Assembly: GCF_026341815.1 (NCBI RefSeq)
Contig: NZ_JAPENX010000001.1
Coordinates: 1,116,001 to 1,180,000 of the forward strand
DNA: 64,000 nucleotides
Source: Streptomyces sp. NBC_00572
GTDB lineage: Bacteria > Actinomycetota > Actinomycetes > Streptomycetales > Streptomycetaceae
Direction of reading: 5' to 3'
This document shows, piece by piece, positions 40,453 to 48,701 of this stretch. The position numbers were made by a program, and so were the translations under genes. Below the pieces are notes generated by a model that did not search any database, had not been told where the DNA came from, and saw only the letters and a list, made by a program, of their open reading frames with translations. How positions within the stretch are numbered: position 1 is the first letter of the stretch; every line of letters starts with the position of its first letter.

Positions 40453-40469
40453 AACTGATACCAGTTCTA
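40451..40469. promoter_or_regulatory. KstR-like operator between ALDH and MBL genes
   Basis: AGAACTG-ATAC-CAGTTCT is a perfect 7-bp-arm palindrome (40451-40468). Within it TGATACCAGTTCTA (40456-40469) matches TnnAACnnGTTnnA with one mismatch (TAC for AAC), the same deviation as at fadA5. It is next to a good plus-strand -10 (TATGAT at 40472-40477). Confidence 0.5.
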
Positions 40470-40471
40470 GT

Positions 40472-40477
40472 TATGAT
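40472..40477 (+). promoter_or_regulatory. -10 element (TATGAT) of the MBL hydrolase gene
   Basis: TATGAT lies 70 nt before the MBL start and directly beside the palindromic operator, which would then cover the -10/-35 spacer. Confidence 0.4.
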
Positions 40478-40546
40478 GGGCAACGGTCGAGCACGCTCCG
40501 TACCGCCGCGGAGAACTTCCGCACCGCCGTGGAGAGATGAGGATCC

Positions 40547-41596
40547 ATGCAGGGACCCATGCCCCAGGTGACCGAGCACGGCGGAGGGGTCTGGTCGCTC
40601 CGGGTGCCCATCCCCGACAATCCCCTCGGCCACACGCTGGTCCACGTCCTCGACACCGACCGCGGTCCGGTCCTCGTCGACACCGGCTGGGACGATCCCG
40701 CGTCCTGGTCCGAACTCACCAGCGGACTCGATGCGTTGGGGATCTCCGTGCGGGACGTCCACGGCGTGGTCATCACCCACCACCACCCCGACCACCACGG
40801 TCTCTCCGGCCGGGTCCGCGAGGAGTCCGGGGCCTGGATCGCGATGCACGCCGCCGACACCGCCGTCGTCCGCCGCACCCGCGAGGCCGAACCCGGCACC
40901 TGGCTCGGCTACCTCGCCCGCAAGCTCGCCGCCGTCGGCGCCCCCGAGGACCACCTCGCCCCGCTGCGGGCCGCCCGCGACTCCGGCCGCATGCGCACCT
41001 TCCCCGGCCTGCGCTCCGCCCTCCCCGACCGGGAGATCGTCCCCGGCGAGCTCCTCGACCTGGCCGGGCGGCGACTGCGCGCGATCTGGACCCCCGGCCA
41101 CACCCCCGGCCACGTCTGCCTGCACCTGGAGGAGGAGCACCCCTCCCGGCTGCCCGGCCACGGGCGGCTCTTCTCCGGCGACCACCTGCTGCCCGGGATC
41201 ACCCCGCACATCGGGCTGTACGAGGACCCCGACGACGCCACCGAGACCGACCCCCTCGGCGACTACCTCGACTCCCTCGAACGCATCGGCCGCCTCGGCG
41301 TCGCCGAGGTCCTCCCCGCCCACCAGCACGCCTTCACCGACGCCGCCGGCCGGGTCGATGAGCTCCTCGACCACCACGAGGAACGGCTCACCGGACTCCT
41401 CGGCCTGCTCGCCACCCCGCTCACCCCCTGGCAGCTCGCCGAGCGGATGGAGTGGAACCGCCCCTGGGAACAGATCCCCTACGGCTCCCGGAACATCGCC
41501 GTCAGCGAGGCCGAGGCCCACGTCCGCCGCCTGGTGAAACTGGGCCGCGCGGAGGCGGTGCCGGGGACCGAACCGGTGGAGTACGTGGCGGTGTGA
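40547..41596 (+). CDS. Metallo-beta-lactamase fold hydrolase
   Basis: A 349-residue MBL enzyme. The dinuclear metal motif is THHHPDHHG (HxHxDH), with later ligands in WTPGHTPGHVCLH and FSGDHLLP, and the final His in LPAHQHAF. A C-terminal winged-helix-like extension (LAERMEWNRPWEQIPYGSRNIAVSEAEAHVRRLVKLGRAE) is typical of the actinobacterial LACTB2-like group, which includes mycobacterial genes of lipid catabolic regions. It may hydrolyse an acyl-CoA thioester or lactone. GAGGAT precedes the ATG. Divergent from ALDH and sharing its operator. Confidence 0.87.
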   Translation: MQGPMPQVTEHGGGVWSLRVPIPDNPLGHTLVHVLDTDRGPVLVDTGWDDPASWSELTSGLDALGISVRDVHGVVITHHHPDHHGLSGRVREESGAWIAMHAADTAVVRRTREAEPGTWLGYLARKLAAVGAPEDHLAPLRAARDSGRMRTFPGLRSALPDREIVPGELLDLAGRRLRAIWTPGHTPGHVCLHLEEEHPSRLPGHGRLFSGDHLLPGITPHIGLYEDPDDATETDPLGDYLDSLERIGRLGVAEVLPAHQHAFTDAAGRVDELLDHHEERLTGLLGLLATPLTPWQLAERMEWNRPWEQIPYGSRNIAVSEAEAHVRRLVKLGRAEAVPGTEPVEYVAV

Positions 41597-41600
41597 GCCG

Positions 41601-42104
41601 TCACGCCTTGAAGAGGCGGATGACCGACGCGATCAGGACCACCGGCGAGAGGCCCCCGCCGAGGACCATCACCGGCATCGCCACCCACCAGAGGTAGTGC
41701 CGGCCGCCGCCGTCCCCGTACGCGTAGCCGTTGTGCACGAACAGGAACCAGAGGAGGTGCAGGGTCAGCACCACGCACAGCGCGATCCAGTAGAGGGCGA
41801 CACCGGCCGACCACAGCCGGACCCGGCCCGGTCGGGCCGTCCGCAGCCGTCGCCGGTAGCGGTGGAGCCCGACCATCGCGGCGATGAGGAGCAGGGTCGC
41901 GGGGACCCGCCACCAGTCGTTCATCGCCCACAGGTAGGGCCCCTGCTGCTGGTCGGAGAGCGAGGGGTGGTCGACGGCCCGGGTCATGAGGTTGGCCCCG
42001 CCCGCCAGGAAGGCGACCATCGGTACCAGATAGAACAGCCCGAGGACCGGCCGCCCGAGCCCTGCGGTCAGCGCCCGCAGGGCGATCTCGCGCGGCAGTG
42101 ACAC
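41601..42104 (-). CDS. Four-span membrane domain, probably the detached C-terminus of the kinase
   Basis: As annotated from GTG 42104 this is a 167-residue protein with four membrane spans (LGLFYLVPMVAFLAGG, VPATLLLIAAMVGLH, LWSAGVALYWIALCVVLTLHLLWFLFV, LWWVAMPVMVLGGGL). The frame stays open upstream to about 42419 and spells a Pro-rich linker (NPPAPAPPETPPSSPTPPAP...) that would join the kinase in the other frame. Adding one base at 42410/42411 would give a single 581-residue kinase-linker-membrane protein. It may therefore be a broken module rather than an independent gene. Confidence 0.6.
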   Translation of the reverse strand: MSLPREIALRALTAGLGRPVLGLFYLVPMVAFLAGGANLMTRAVDHPSLSDQQQGPYLWAMNDWWRVPATLLLIAAMVGLHRYRRRLRTARPGRVRLWSAGVALYWIALCVVLTLHLLWFLFVHNGYAYGDGGGRHYLWWVAMPVMVLGGGLSPVVLIASVIRLFKA

Positions 42105-42361
42105 CCCCGCGGGGGAAGTCGAGGCGGCCCGGGCGCGCGGTACGGCGCCGGAACCACGGACGGGCTCCCGCGCGGGCAGGACGGCGGTGGGGGCGGGGGT
42201 CTCGGGCCGTGGGCGGGCCTCGGGATCCGTCAGGACCTCGGGCGGCCGGCGGGGCGCCGGCGGCGTGGGGGACGAGGGCGGGGTCTCCGGTGGAGCCGGT
42301 GCGGGCGGGTTCGACGACGGCAGTACGGCGGTGGTGGCGCCGGGGGCCGCGCCCGAGTCCG

Positions 42362-43345
42362 TCAGCGCGCCGCCCGCACCGGTTCCCCGCTCAGCCGCGC
42401 CGCCCGCACCGTTCCCCGCTCAGGCAGGCCGCCCGCACCGGGCTCCGGTCCGTCCTCCGCCTCCGCGTTGAGCAGCTCCTCCGCCTTCTGCGCGATGGCC
42501 GCGATCACCGGCGCCGGCAGCCACGTCCCCGCCTCCGCGCGGTGGGCGTCGGTGTCCGCGGCGGCCGCGAGTCCGGCCACCGTCGGACGGTCCTCGGGCC
42601 GCTTGGCCAGACAGCGCCGTACGAGCTCCCCGAAGGGCCCCTCCACTCCGGCGAGGTCCGGCTCGTGGTGCACCAGGCGGTAGAGGAGCTCGGCGACCGA
42701 GCCGCCCCCGAAGGGGCCGCGGCCGGTCGCCGCGAAGGCGAGGACCGCGCCCAGCGAGAAGACGTCCGCCGCGGGTCCGATCCTGCGCCCCTCCGCCTGC
42801 TCCGGCGACATGAACCCGGGCGACCCGACCACCAGTCCCGTCCCCGTCAGGGCCGTCTCGTCGGCGGAGCGCGCGATGCCGAAGTCGATGAGCAGGGGGC
42901 CGGACGGCGACAGCAGCACGTTGGACGGTTTGACGTCCCGGTGCACCAGGCCGGCGCCGTGCACCCCTTCGAGGGCGTGCGCGAGACCGGAGAGCAGGCG
43001 CCACAGGGCCGGAGCGGGCAGCGGCCCGTGTCCGGTCACCGCCTCGGAGAGCGCCGGACCGGGTACGTACGCGGTGGCCAGCCAGGGCACGTCCGCGTTC
43101 GGGTCGGCGTCCAGGACGGGCACGGTCCCCGCACCCCGTAAGGACTGGGCGGCCCGCACCTCGCGGGCGAAGCGCGTACGGAATCCGGGGTCTCCGGCGA
43201 GGGTGTCGTGCACCACCTTGAGGGCGACGGTCCGGCCGCCCCGCGACCGGCCGAGGTAGACCCGGCCCATGCCGCCCTCGCCCAGGCGGTAGAGCAGCCG
43301 GTAGGGACCGACCGCCCGTGGGTCGCTCTCGGTCAACGGCCGCAT
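42362..43345 (-). CDS. Ser/Thr protein kinase (catalytic domain; apparent frameshift at C-terminus)
   Basis: A 327-residue Hanks-type kinase. P-loop LGEGGMGRVYLG, catalytic Lys in VALKVVHD, HRDVKPSNVLL, DFGIAR and the SPEQAEG / ADVFSLGAVL motifs are all intact, so it should phosphorylate Ser/Thr. ATG 43345 has a GGGGGTG RBS. The visible product ends 20 residues after a 29/30-bp tandem repeat, with no membrane span. The next frame continues with the linker and membrane domain that such kinases normally carry, so this copy looks frameshifted. Confidence 0.85.
   Translation of the reverse strand: MRPLTESDPRAVGPYRLLYRLGEGGMGRVYLGRSRGGRTVALKVVHDTLAGDPGFRTRFAREVRAAQSLRGAGTVPVLDADPNADVPWLATAYVPGPALSEAVTGHGPLPAPALWRLLSGLAHALEGVHGAGLVHRDVKPSNVLLSPSGPLLIDFGIARSADETALTGTGLVVGSPGFMSPEQAEGRRIGPAADVFSLGAVLAFAATGRGPFGGGSVAELLYRLVHHEPDLAGVEGPFGELVRRCLAKRPEDRPTVAGLAAAADTDAHRAEAGTWLPAPVIAAIAQKAEELLNAEAEDGPEPGAGGLPERGTVRAARLSGEPVRAAR
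42366..42424. repeat. 30/29-bp tandem repeat carrying a one-base frameshift
   Basis: Copy 1 (42366-42395) and copy 2 (42396-42424) are identical except that GG after GCACC in copy 1 is a single G in copy 2, and the last base differs. A third partial copy follows. In the restored frame each copy encodes AERGTGAGGA. The missing base switches the kinase out of frame with its linker and membrane domain; 1745 bp plus 1 is divisible by three. Confidence 0.8.
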
Positions 43346-43596
43346 TCCGCACCCCCGTGAAGACGCCGTCCTCAGTCGCCAGGTCGGCGAGAGTCACCAC
43401 AGTCACCACGCGCGCGCGTACGCCTGCGCCCGCGAGCAGCCGTCAGCATGGCACAGCGGCCGCTGCCCCGACAGCGCGTGCGGGAGGCTTCCGGAGCCCG
43501 GTGTCGGGCGCAGGGGCCGCCTGCCGGACGGCCCGGCGGGCGGCGGTGTGAGGCGCCTCGCACCCGCCCGGCGGCGGGCGTACGGGCCGGTAGAGT
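43346..43596. other. Intergenic region without recognisable gene
   Basis: The 250 bp between the kinase start and the riboswitch contain only G/C-rich sequence. No convincing reading frame, promoter motif or terminator is seen, except that the B12 operon promoter must lie towards its right end. Confidence 0.5.
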
Positions 43597-43707
43597 GGGC
43601 GGGTCGTCATCATGCCCGTGCGGGGGGAAGCCGGTGCGAATCCGGCACTGACCCGCAACCGTGAGCCGACTCCCCGCAGGGGAGCGGCCAGTCGGAATGC
43701 CCCGCCC
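43597..43707 (+). ncRNA. Cobalamin (B12) riboswitch
   Basis: The closing stem is GGGCGGG (43597-43603) with CCCGCCC (43701-43707). Inside are the conserved blocks GGGAAGCCGGTGCGAAT and CCGGCACTGACCCGCAAC (B12 box region) and the late AGTCGGAATGCC. All are in the canonical order. It sits about 90 nt before an operon for a B12-type ECF transporter, so cobalamin binding would switch the operon off, probably at translation since the AGGAGAGG RBS lies downstream. Confidence 0.95.
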
Positions 43708-43797
43708 GGGACGTGACCGCCGGCACCGTCGAGGAATACGGAGCCGGAGCCTGGTGCCCCTGAGGCGTGCCGGTGCCCGGCCGCAGGAGAGGGCCCC

Positions 43798-45060
43798 ATG
43801 AACACCGTCCGCCGCAGCGCAGCCGCGCTCGCAGCCGCCACCGTCCTGCTCGGCACCGGAGCGGCCGGGGCGGCCGTCGCCGCTCCCGCCGCGCCCTCCC
43901 CTTCACCCTCGGCCGTCACGATCCCGCCCGGCCTGTACGGCACGAAGGACCCGACGTACGACGGTGTCTGGCGTCAGTCGCTCGCCTTCCTCGCCCAGCG
44001 CGCCACCGGCTTCCAGCCCTCCGACCAGGCCATCGGCTGGCTGCTCGACCAGCAGTGCGACGACGGCTCGTTCAGCTCGTACCGCGCGGACGCCAAGGCG
44101 CCCTGCGACGCCAAGACCATGCGGGACACCAACGCCACCGCCCTCGCCGTGCAGGCCCTCCGCGCGGTCCGGAAGCAGTCCACCTTCCCGGAGAAGGTCG
44201 ACAAGGCCGTCACGTCGGGCACCGACTGGCTGCGCACCGTGCAGAACAAGGACGGCGGCTGGGGCTACAGCGCCGGCGGCGCCAGCGATGCCAACTCCAC
44301 CTCGGTCGTCGTCGGCGCGCTCGCCGCGACGGGTGTGCGGCCGGGCTCGTTCACCTCCGCCGAGGGCCGTACGCCCTACGACGCGCTCCTCACCCTCACG
44401 CTGCCCTGCTCGGACAAGGCCGGCGCGGGCGCCTTCGCCTACCAGCCCGACAAGACCGGCAAGCTGCTCGCGAACGCCGACGCCACCGCCGCGGCCACCC
44501 TCGCGGGACTCGGCAAGAGCGTCGTCGCCACCAAGGCCTCCCCCGAGCAGCCGCCGGTCTGCAACGACCTGTCGAAGCCGACGATCGAGCGGGCCGCGCT
44601 CAACGGCGCCTCCTACCTGGCGAAGGCCGTCGCCAAGACCGGCCACCTGACCCTGCCCCCGATGCCGGGCGCCACCGACACGACCGAGCAGCCCGACGTC
44701 GGCAACACCGCCGACGCCGTCGTCGCGCTCGCCGCGTCCGGCGCCGCGAAGGAGGCGAAGCCCGCCCTTGAGTGGCTGGAGAAGAACTCCGCCGCCTGGG
44801 CGAAGGAGAGCGGCCCGGCCGCGTACGCGCAGCTGATCCTGGCCGCCCGCGCGACGGACACCGACCCGCGCGAGTTCGGCACGGCGGACCTGGTGGAGCA
44901 GCTCAACGCCACCGGCCCCGAGCCGAAGACCCCGGACACCTCCGCCTCCTCCACGAGTGACGACGAAGGCGGCCTGGGCTTCGACCTCTGGTGGATCATC
45001 GGCATCGGCATGGTCGTCGGCGTCGGCATCGGCTTCCTCGTGAGCGGCCGCAAGAAGTGA
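43798..45060 (+). CDS. Surface-anchored alpha/alpha-toroid protein, transcobalamin-like
   Basis: A 420-residue exported protein: signal peptide to about residue 29, a toroid domain (about 45-370) of helix repeats with QCDDGSFSSY, NKDGGWGYSAGG and ALAVQALRAV motifs, a Ser/Asp spacer, and a C-terminal membrane span (LWWIIGIGMVVGVGIGFLV) with basic tail. The fold class is shared with prenyltransferases and with the barrel of animal intrinsic factor/transcobalamin. Being the first gene behind a B12 riboswitch and ahead of an ECF transporter, it is most simply a cobalamin-capturing surface protein. No terpene-cyclase DxDD motif is present. Confidence 0.82.
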   Translation: MNTVRRSAAALAAATVLLGTGAAGAAVAAPAAPSPSPSAVTIPPGLYGTKDPTYDGVWRQSLAFLAQRATGFQPSDQAIGWLLDQQCDDGSFSSYRADAKAPCDAKTMRDTNATALAVQALRAVRKQSTFPEKVDKAVTSGTDWLRTVQNKDGGWGYSAGGASDANSTSVVVGALAATGVRPGSFTSAEGRTPYDALLTLTLPCSDKAGAGAFAYQPDKTGKLLANADATAAATLAGLGKSVVATKASPEQPPVCNDLSKPTIERAALNGASYLAKAVAKTGHLTLPPMPGATDTTEQPDVGNTADAVVALAASGAAKEAKPALEWLEKNSAAWAKESGPAAYAQLILAARATDTDPREFGTADLVEQLNATGPEPKTPDTSASSTSDDEGGLGFDLWWIIGIGMVVGVGIGFLVSGRKK

Positions 45061-45755
45061 CCGCCGCGAGACGGACGAGGCAGGCGAGGCGGAACCGTTC
45101 CCGTGTCGCGGGTGCGGCGGCCGGTGCGCTGCTGACGCTCACCGCGGTCGCCGCCGCGGCGGCTCCGGCGCAGGCCGCCGGCTACCGCTACTGGTCGTTC
45201 TGGGAGAGCGACGGCGGAAAGCCCTGGGCGTACGCCACCCAGGGACCGGCGACCGCCCGCCCCGCCGACGGCGACGCGATCGGCTTCCGCTTCGCGATCA
45301 GCAACGGCACGAACGACACCTCCCTGCCGTCCGTCGCCCCCGACTTCTCGGGGATCTGCGCGGGCGTGGAGAAGAAGGACGGCACGAAGCGGATCGCGGT
45401 CGTCGTCGACTTCGGCGGCCCCGCGGACGCGCCGCCCGGCGAGACCCCGCCGGAGAAGCTGGCCAAGGTCGGCTGCGCGCAGGTCCGCGAGGACGCGACG
45501 GGCGCGGAGGCGCTCGCCACGGTGGCGAAGCCGCTGCGGTACGACAGCGCGGCCATGCTGTGCGGGATCGCCGGCTACCCCGCGCGGGGCTGCGGCGAGC
45601 CGGTCGGCGAGCAGGCCCCGGCATCGGCCGCGCCGAGCGCGTCCGCGTCCGCCGGGGAAGGCGGCGGGGGCCCGTCCCTCGGCGTGCTCGTCGGCGGGGC
45701 GGCCGTCCTGGCGCTGGGCGGGGCGGCGATCTGGAAGGCCCGCCGTCGCGGATGA
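45057..45755 (+). CDS. SCO2322-family exported, membrane-anchored protein
   Basis: A 232-residue protein; GTG 45057 overlaps the stop of the toroid gene (GTGA). Signal peptide (ALLTLTAVAAAAAPAQAAG), a compact exported domain with YRYWSFWESDGGKPWAYATQGPA and four cysteines (SGICAGVE, KVGCAQV, AMLCGIAG, ARGCGEP), an Ala/Ser spacer, and a C-terminal transmembrane span with basic tail. It resembles the S. coelicolor SCO2322 family that accompanies this transporter. Probably works with the toroid protein in capturing the vitamin; the animal analogue also uses a second domain. Confidence 0.82.
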   Translation: MTAARRTRQARRNRSRVAGAAAGALLTLTAVAAAAAPAQAAGYRYWSFWESDGGKPWAYATQGPATARPADGDAIGFRFAISNGTNDTSLPSVAPDFSGICAGVEKKDGTKRIAVVVDFGGPADAPPGETPPEKLAKVGCAQVREDATGAEALATVAKPLRYDSAAMLCGIAGYPARGCGEPVGEQAPASAAPSASASAGEGGGGPSLGVLVGGAAVLALGGAAIWKARRRG

Positions 45756-45762
45756 GCCCGGT

Positions 45763-46983
45763 ATGAAGGTGGGTCCCGCCCTCCGCGCGCCCGTGGCGAG
45801 CCGGGCCAACGCCCTGCACGCCGGAGCCTGGTGGCTGTGGGCGCTCGGCCTGGCCGTGGCCGCCTCGCGAACCACCAACCCGCTCCTCCTCGGTCTGCTC
45901 GTCGGGGTCGCGGGCTATGTCGTGGCGGCCCGCCGTACGGACGCGCCCTGGGCGCGCTCGTACGGCGCGTTCGTGAAGCTCGGCCTGTTCGTCGTCTTCC
46001 TGCGCGTCGTCTTCTCCCTCCTGCTCGGCTCCCCGATCCCGGGGACGCACGAGCTGTTCACGCTGCCCGAGGTGCCGCTGCCCGACTGGGCGCAGGGGGT
46101 ACGGATCGGGGGGCGGGTGACGGCCGAGCAGCTGGTGTTCGCGGTGTACGACGGCGCCAAGCTGGCCACCCTGCTGATCTGCGTGGGCGCGGCGAACGCG
46201 CTCGCCAACCCGGCGCGGCTCCTCAAGTCGCTGCCGGGCGCGCTGTACGAGGCCGGGGTCGCCGTCGTCGTGGCGATGACCTTCGCGCCGAACATGGTCG
46301 CGGACGTGGTCCGGCTGCGTACCGCCCGACGCCTGCGCGGCCGCCCCACGGGCGGAGTGCGGGCGGTGCTCCAGATCGGCCTGCCGGTCCTTGAGGGCGC
46401 GCTCGAACGGTCGATCGCGGTCGCGGCCTCGATGGACGCGCGCGGGTACGGGCGGACGGCACAGGTCCCGGCCTCCGTGCGGCGCACCACGAACGTCCTG
46501 ACCCTGGGCGGACTGCTCGGGATCTGCGCCGGTTCGTACGGGCTGCTCGCGGCGGAGGGCGCGGGATACGGGCTGCCGCTGCTCGGCGCCGGGCTGCTCG
46601 CGGCCATGGCGGGGCTGCGGCTCGGCGGGCGCCGGACGGTCCGCACCCGGTACCGCCCGGACCGCTGGGGGCTCCGGGCCTGGCTGGTCGCGGGCTCCGG
46701 TGTGGCGGTCGCGGTCCTGATGATCTGGGCGAACCAGTACGCGCCGGAGGCGCTGCACCCCGGGGTCGTCCCCCTGGAGATGCCGGAGCTGCCGCTCTGG
46801 CCTGCGGTGTCGGTCCTGGTGGGCCTGGTGCCGGCGTACGTGGCCCCGGTCCCCGCCTCCTCCTCCGCCTCCGCCGCCGCCGTCCCCGCTTCCGTCCCCG
46901 CCTCTGCCTCCGCCTCCGTCCCCGCCTCTGCGTCCGTCCCCGCCTCCGCGTCCGCGTCCGTCGTTCCGAAGGAGAACTCGTGA
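45763..46983 (+). CDS. ECF transporter T component (CbiQ family)
   Basis: A 406-residue membrane protein with about six or more spans (WWLWALGLAVAASR, LGLFVVFLRVVFSLLLG, LVFAVYDGAKLATLLICVGAANALA). The cytosolic coupling region contains the EcfT Ala-Arg-Gly-type motif (SMDARGYGR and TARRLRGRP). It couples the ATPases to the S component for vitamin import. The C-terminal ~45 residues are a Pro/Ala/Ser/Val repeat (PASASVPASA...), unusual for the family. It overlaps the ATPase gene by GTGA. Confidence 0.88.
   Translation: MKVGPALRAPVASRANALHAGAWWLWALGLAVAASRTTNPLLLGLLVGVAGYVVAARRTDAPWARSYGAFVKLGLFVVFLRVVFSLLLGSPIPGTHELFTLPEVPLPDWAQGVRIGGRVTAEQLVFAVYDGAKLATLLICVGAANALANPARLLKSLPGALYEAGVAVVVAMTFAPNMVADVVRLRTARRLRGRPTGGVRAVLQIGLPVLEGALERSIAVAASMDARGYGRTAQVPASVRRTTNVLTLGGLLGICAGSYGLLAAEGAGYGLPLLGAGLLAAMAGLRLGGRRTVRTRYRPDRWGLRAWLVAGSGVAVAVLMIWANQYAPEALHPGVVPLEMPELPLWPAVSVLVGLVPAYVAPVPASSSASAAAVPASVPASASASVPASASVPASASASVVPKENS
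46850..46970. repeat. Low-complexity PAS-type coding repeat
   Basis: Degenerate units of 6-18 bp (GTCCCCGCCTCC, GCCTCTGCCTCC) encode the Pro/Ala/Ser/Val tail at the end of the EcfT gene. Confidence 0.7.
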
Positions 46984-48701
46984 TCCGCTTCGAGAACGTC
47001 TCGGTGACCTACGAGGAGGACGCCGAGCCCACCCTGAAGGCCCTGGACCTCACCGTCCCCGAGGGCGAGCTGGTTCTGCTCGTCGGCCCCTCGGGCGTCG
47101 GCAAGTCGACCCTCCTCGGCGCGGTCTCCGGCCTCGTCCCCCACTTCACGGGCGGCACCCTGACCGGCCGGGTCACGGTCGACGGCCGCGACACCCGCAC
47201 GCATCCGCCGCGCGAGCTCGCGGACCTGGTGGGCACGGTCGGACAGGACCCGTCCGCGCACTTCGTCACCGACACGGTCGAGGACGAGCTGGCGTACGGA
47301 ATGGAATCCCTGGGCCTCGCACCGGACGTCATGCGGCGCCGCGTCGAGGAGACCCTCGATCTGCTGGGCCTCGCGGAACTCCGCGACCGCCCGATCGCCA
47401 CGCTCTCCGGCGGCCAGCGCCAGCGGGTGGCGATCGGCTCGGTCCTGACCCCGCACCCGAAGGTCCTGGTCCTGGACGAGCCGACGTCCGCGCTCGACCC
47501 GTCGGCGGCGGAGGACGTCCTGGCGGTGCTGCAGCGACTGGTGCACGACCTGGGCACGACGGTGCTCCTCGCGGAGCACCGCCTGGAGCGGGTGGTGCAG
47601 TACGCGGACCAGGTGATGCTGCTGCCGGAGGGCGTGATGGGCTCGCCGGCCGAGATCATGGCGATGTCGCCGGTGCATCCGCCGGTGGTGGGGCTGGGGA
47701 GGCTGGCGGGGTGGACCCCGCTGCCCCTTTCCGTGCGGGATGCGCGGCGGCGGGCTGGTGAGCTGAAGGCGCGGCTGGCGGGGCGGGTGCCCGGGGGCCC
47801 TGCGGGGATTCCTTCCGTGCAGGCGGAGGATTCAGCCCCGCCGGCGATCGAGGCGCGGGGGTCCGGGGGCGGAGCCCCCGGTTTCGGGAAGGGGCGGGGT
47901 GGGGGACTCAACCTCTTCAGGCGGCGCCGCGCCGAGCCCGCACCCGCACCCACCTCCCTCGCCCTCATCGAAGGCCTCGCCGTCCGCCGCGGCCGCGTGG
48001 AGGCCCTTCGCCGCATCGACCTGACCGTCACCGCCGGCGAGACCATCGCCCTCATGGGCCGCAACGGCGCCGGCAAGTCCACCCTTCTCTCCACCCTCGT
48101 CGGCATGATCGCCCCGACCTCCGGCACCGTCCGGGTCGCGGGCCGGACCCCGCACACCACCAGCCCCCGCGAGCTGATCCGCCAGGTCGGCCTGGTTCCG
48201 CAGGAGCCACGGGACCTGCTGTACGCGGACACCGTCGCCGCCGAGTGCGCGGCGGCCGACGCCGACGCGGGCGCGGCGCCCGGGACCTGCCGGGCGCTGG
48301 TGTCCGAGCTGCTGCCGGGGGTCGCGGACGGTACGCACCCCCGGGACCTGTCCGAGGGGCAGCGGCTGACCCTCGCCCTCGCCGTGGTGCTGTCCGGCCG
48401 CCCGCCCCTGCTCCTCCTGGACGAGCCGACCCGCGGCCTGGACTACGCCGCGAAGGCCCGGCTGGTCGCCCATCTCCGTACCCTCGCCGCCGACGGCCAC
48501 GCGATCGTGCTCGCGACGCACGACGTGGAGCTGGCGGCCGAGCTGGCGCACCGGGTGGTGATCATCGCGGACGGCGAGGTGGTGGCGGACGGGCCGACGG
48601 CGGAGGTGGTCGTCTCCTCCCCGGCGTTCTCGCCGCAGGTGGCGAAGATCCTCGCCCCACAGCCCTGGCTCACGGTCGAACAGGTGGAGGCGGCGCTGTG
48701 A
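46980..48701 (+). CDS. ECF transporter ATPase, fused double NBD (EcfA-EcfA')
   Basis: A 573-residue protein with two ABC ATPase units. Unit 1 has GPSGVGKST, LSGGQRQRV and LVLDEPTSALD; unit 2 has GRNGAGKST, LSEGQRLTL and LLLLDEPTRGLD. A Gly/Pro-rich linker (about residues 255-315) joins them. In ECF transporters two NBDs bind the T component; here they are fused, as is common in actinobacteria. Starts at GTG 46980, overlapping the EcfT stop, and overlaps the S-component gene by GTGA. Confidence 0.92.
   Translation: MIRFENVSVTYEEDAEPTLKALDLTVPEGELVLLVGPSGVGKSTLLGAVSGLVPHFTGGTLTGRVTVDGRDTRTHPPRELADLVGTVGQDPSAHFVTDTVEDELAYGMESLGLAPDVMRRRVEETLDLLGLAELRDRPIATLSGGQRQRVAIGSVLTPHPKVLVLDEPTSALDPSAAEDVLAVLQRLVHDLGTTVLLAEHRLERVVQYADQVMLLPEGVMGSPAEIMAMSPVHPPVVGLGRLAGWTPLPLSVRDARRRAGELKARLAGRVPGGPAGIPSVQAEDSAPPAIEARGSGGGAPGFGKGRGGGLNLFRRRRAEPAPAPTSLALIEGLAVRRGRVEALRRIDLTVTAGETIALMGRNGAGKSTLLSTLVGMIAPTSGTVRVAGRTPHTTSPRELIRQVGLVPQEPRDLLYADTVAAECAAADADAGAAPGTCRALVSELLPGVADGTHPRDLSEGQRLTLALAVVLSGRPPLLLLDEPTRGLDYAAKARLVAHLRTLAADGHAIVLATHDVELAAELAHRVVIIADGEVVADGPTAEVVVSSPAFSPQVAKILAPQPWLTVEQVEAAL

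Noticed and set aside
33051..45060. The two toroid proteins (33051-34139 and 43798-45060) as terpene cyclases or prenyltransferases
   Set aside because: Neither has DxDD, DDxxD or the zinc ligands of those enzymes; context (glycosylation operon, B12 operon) points elsewhere.
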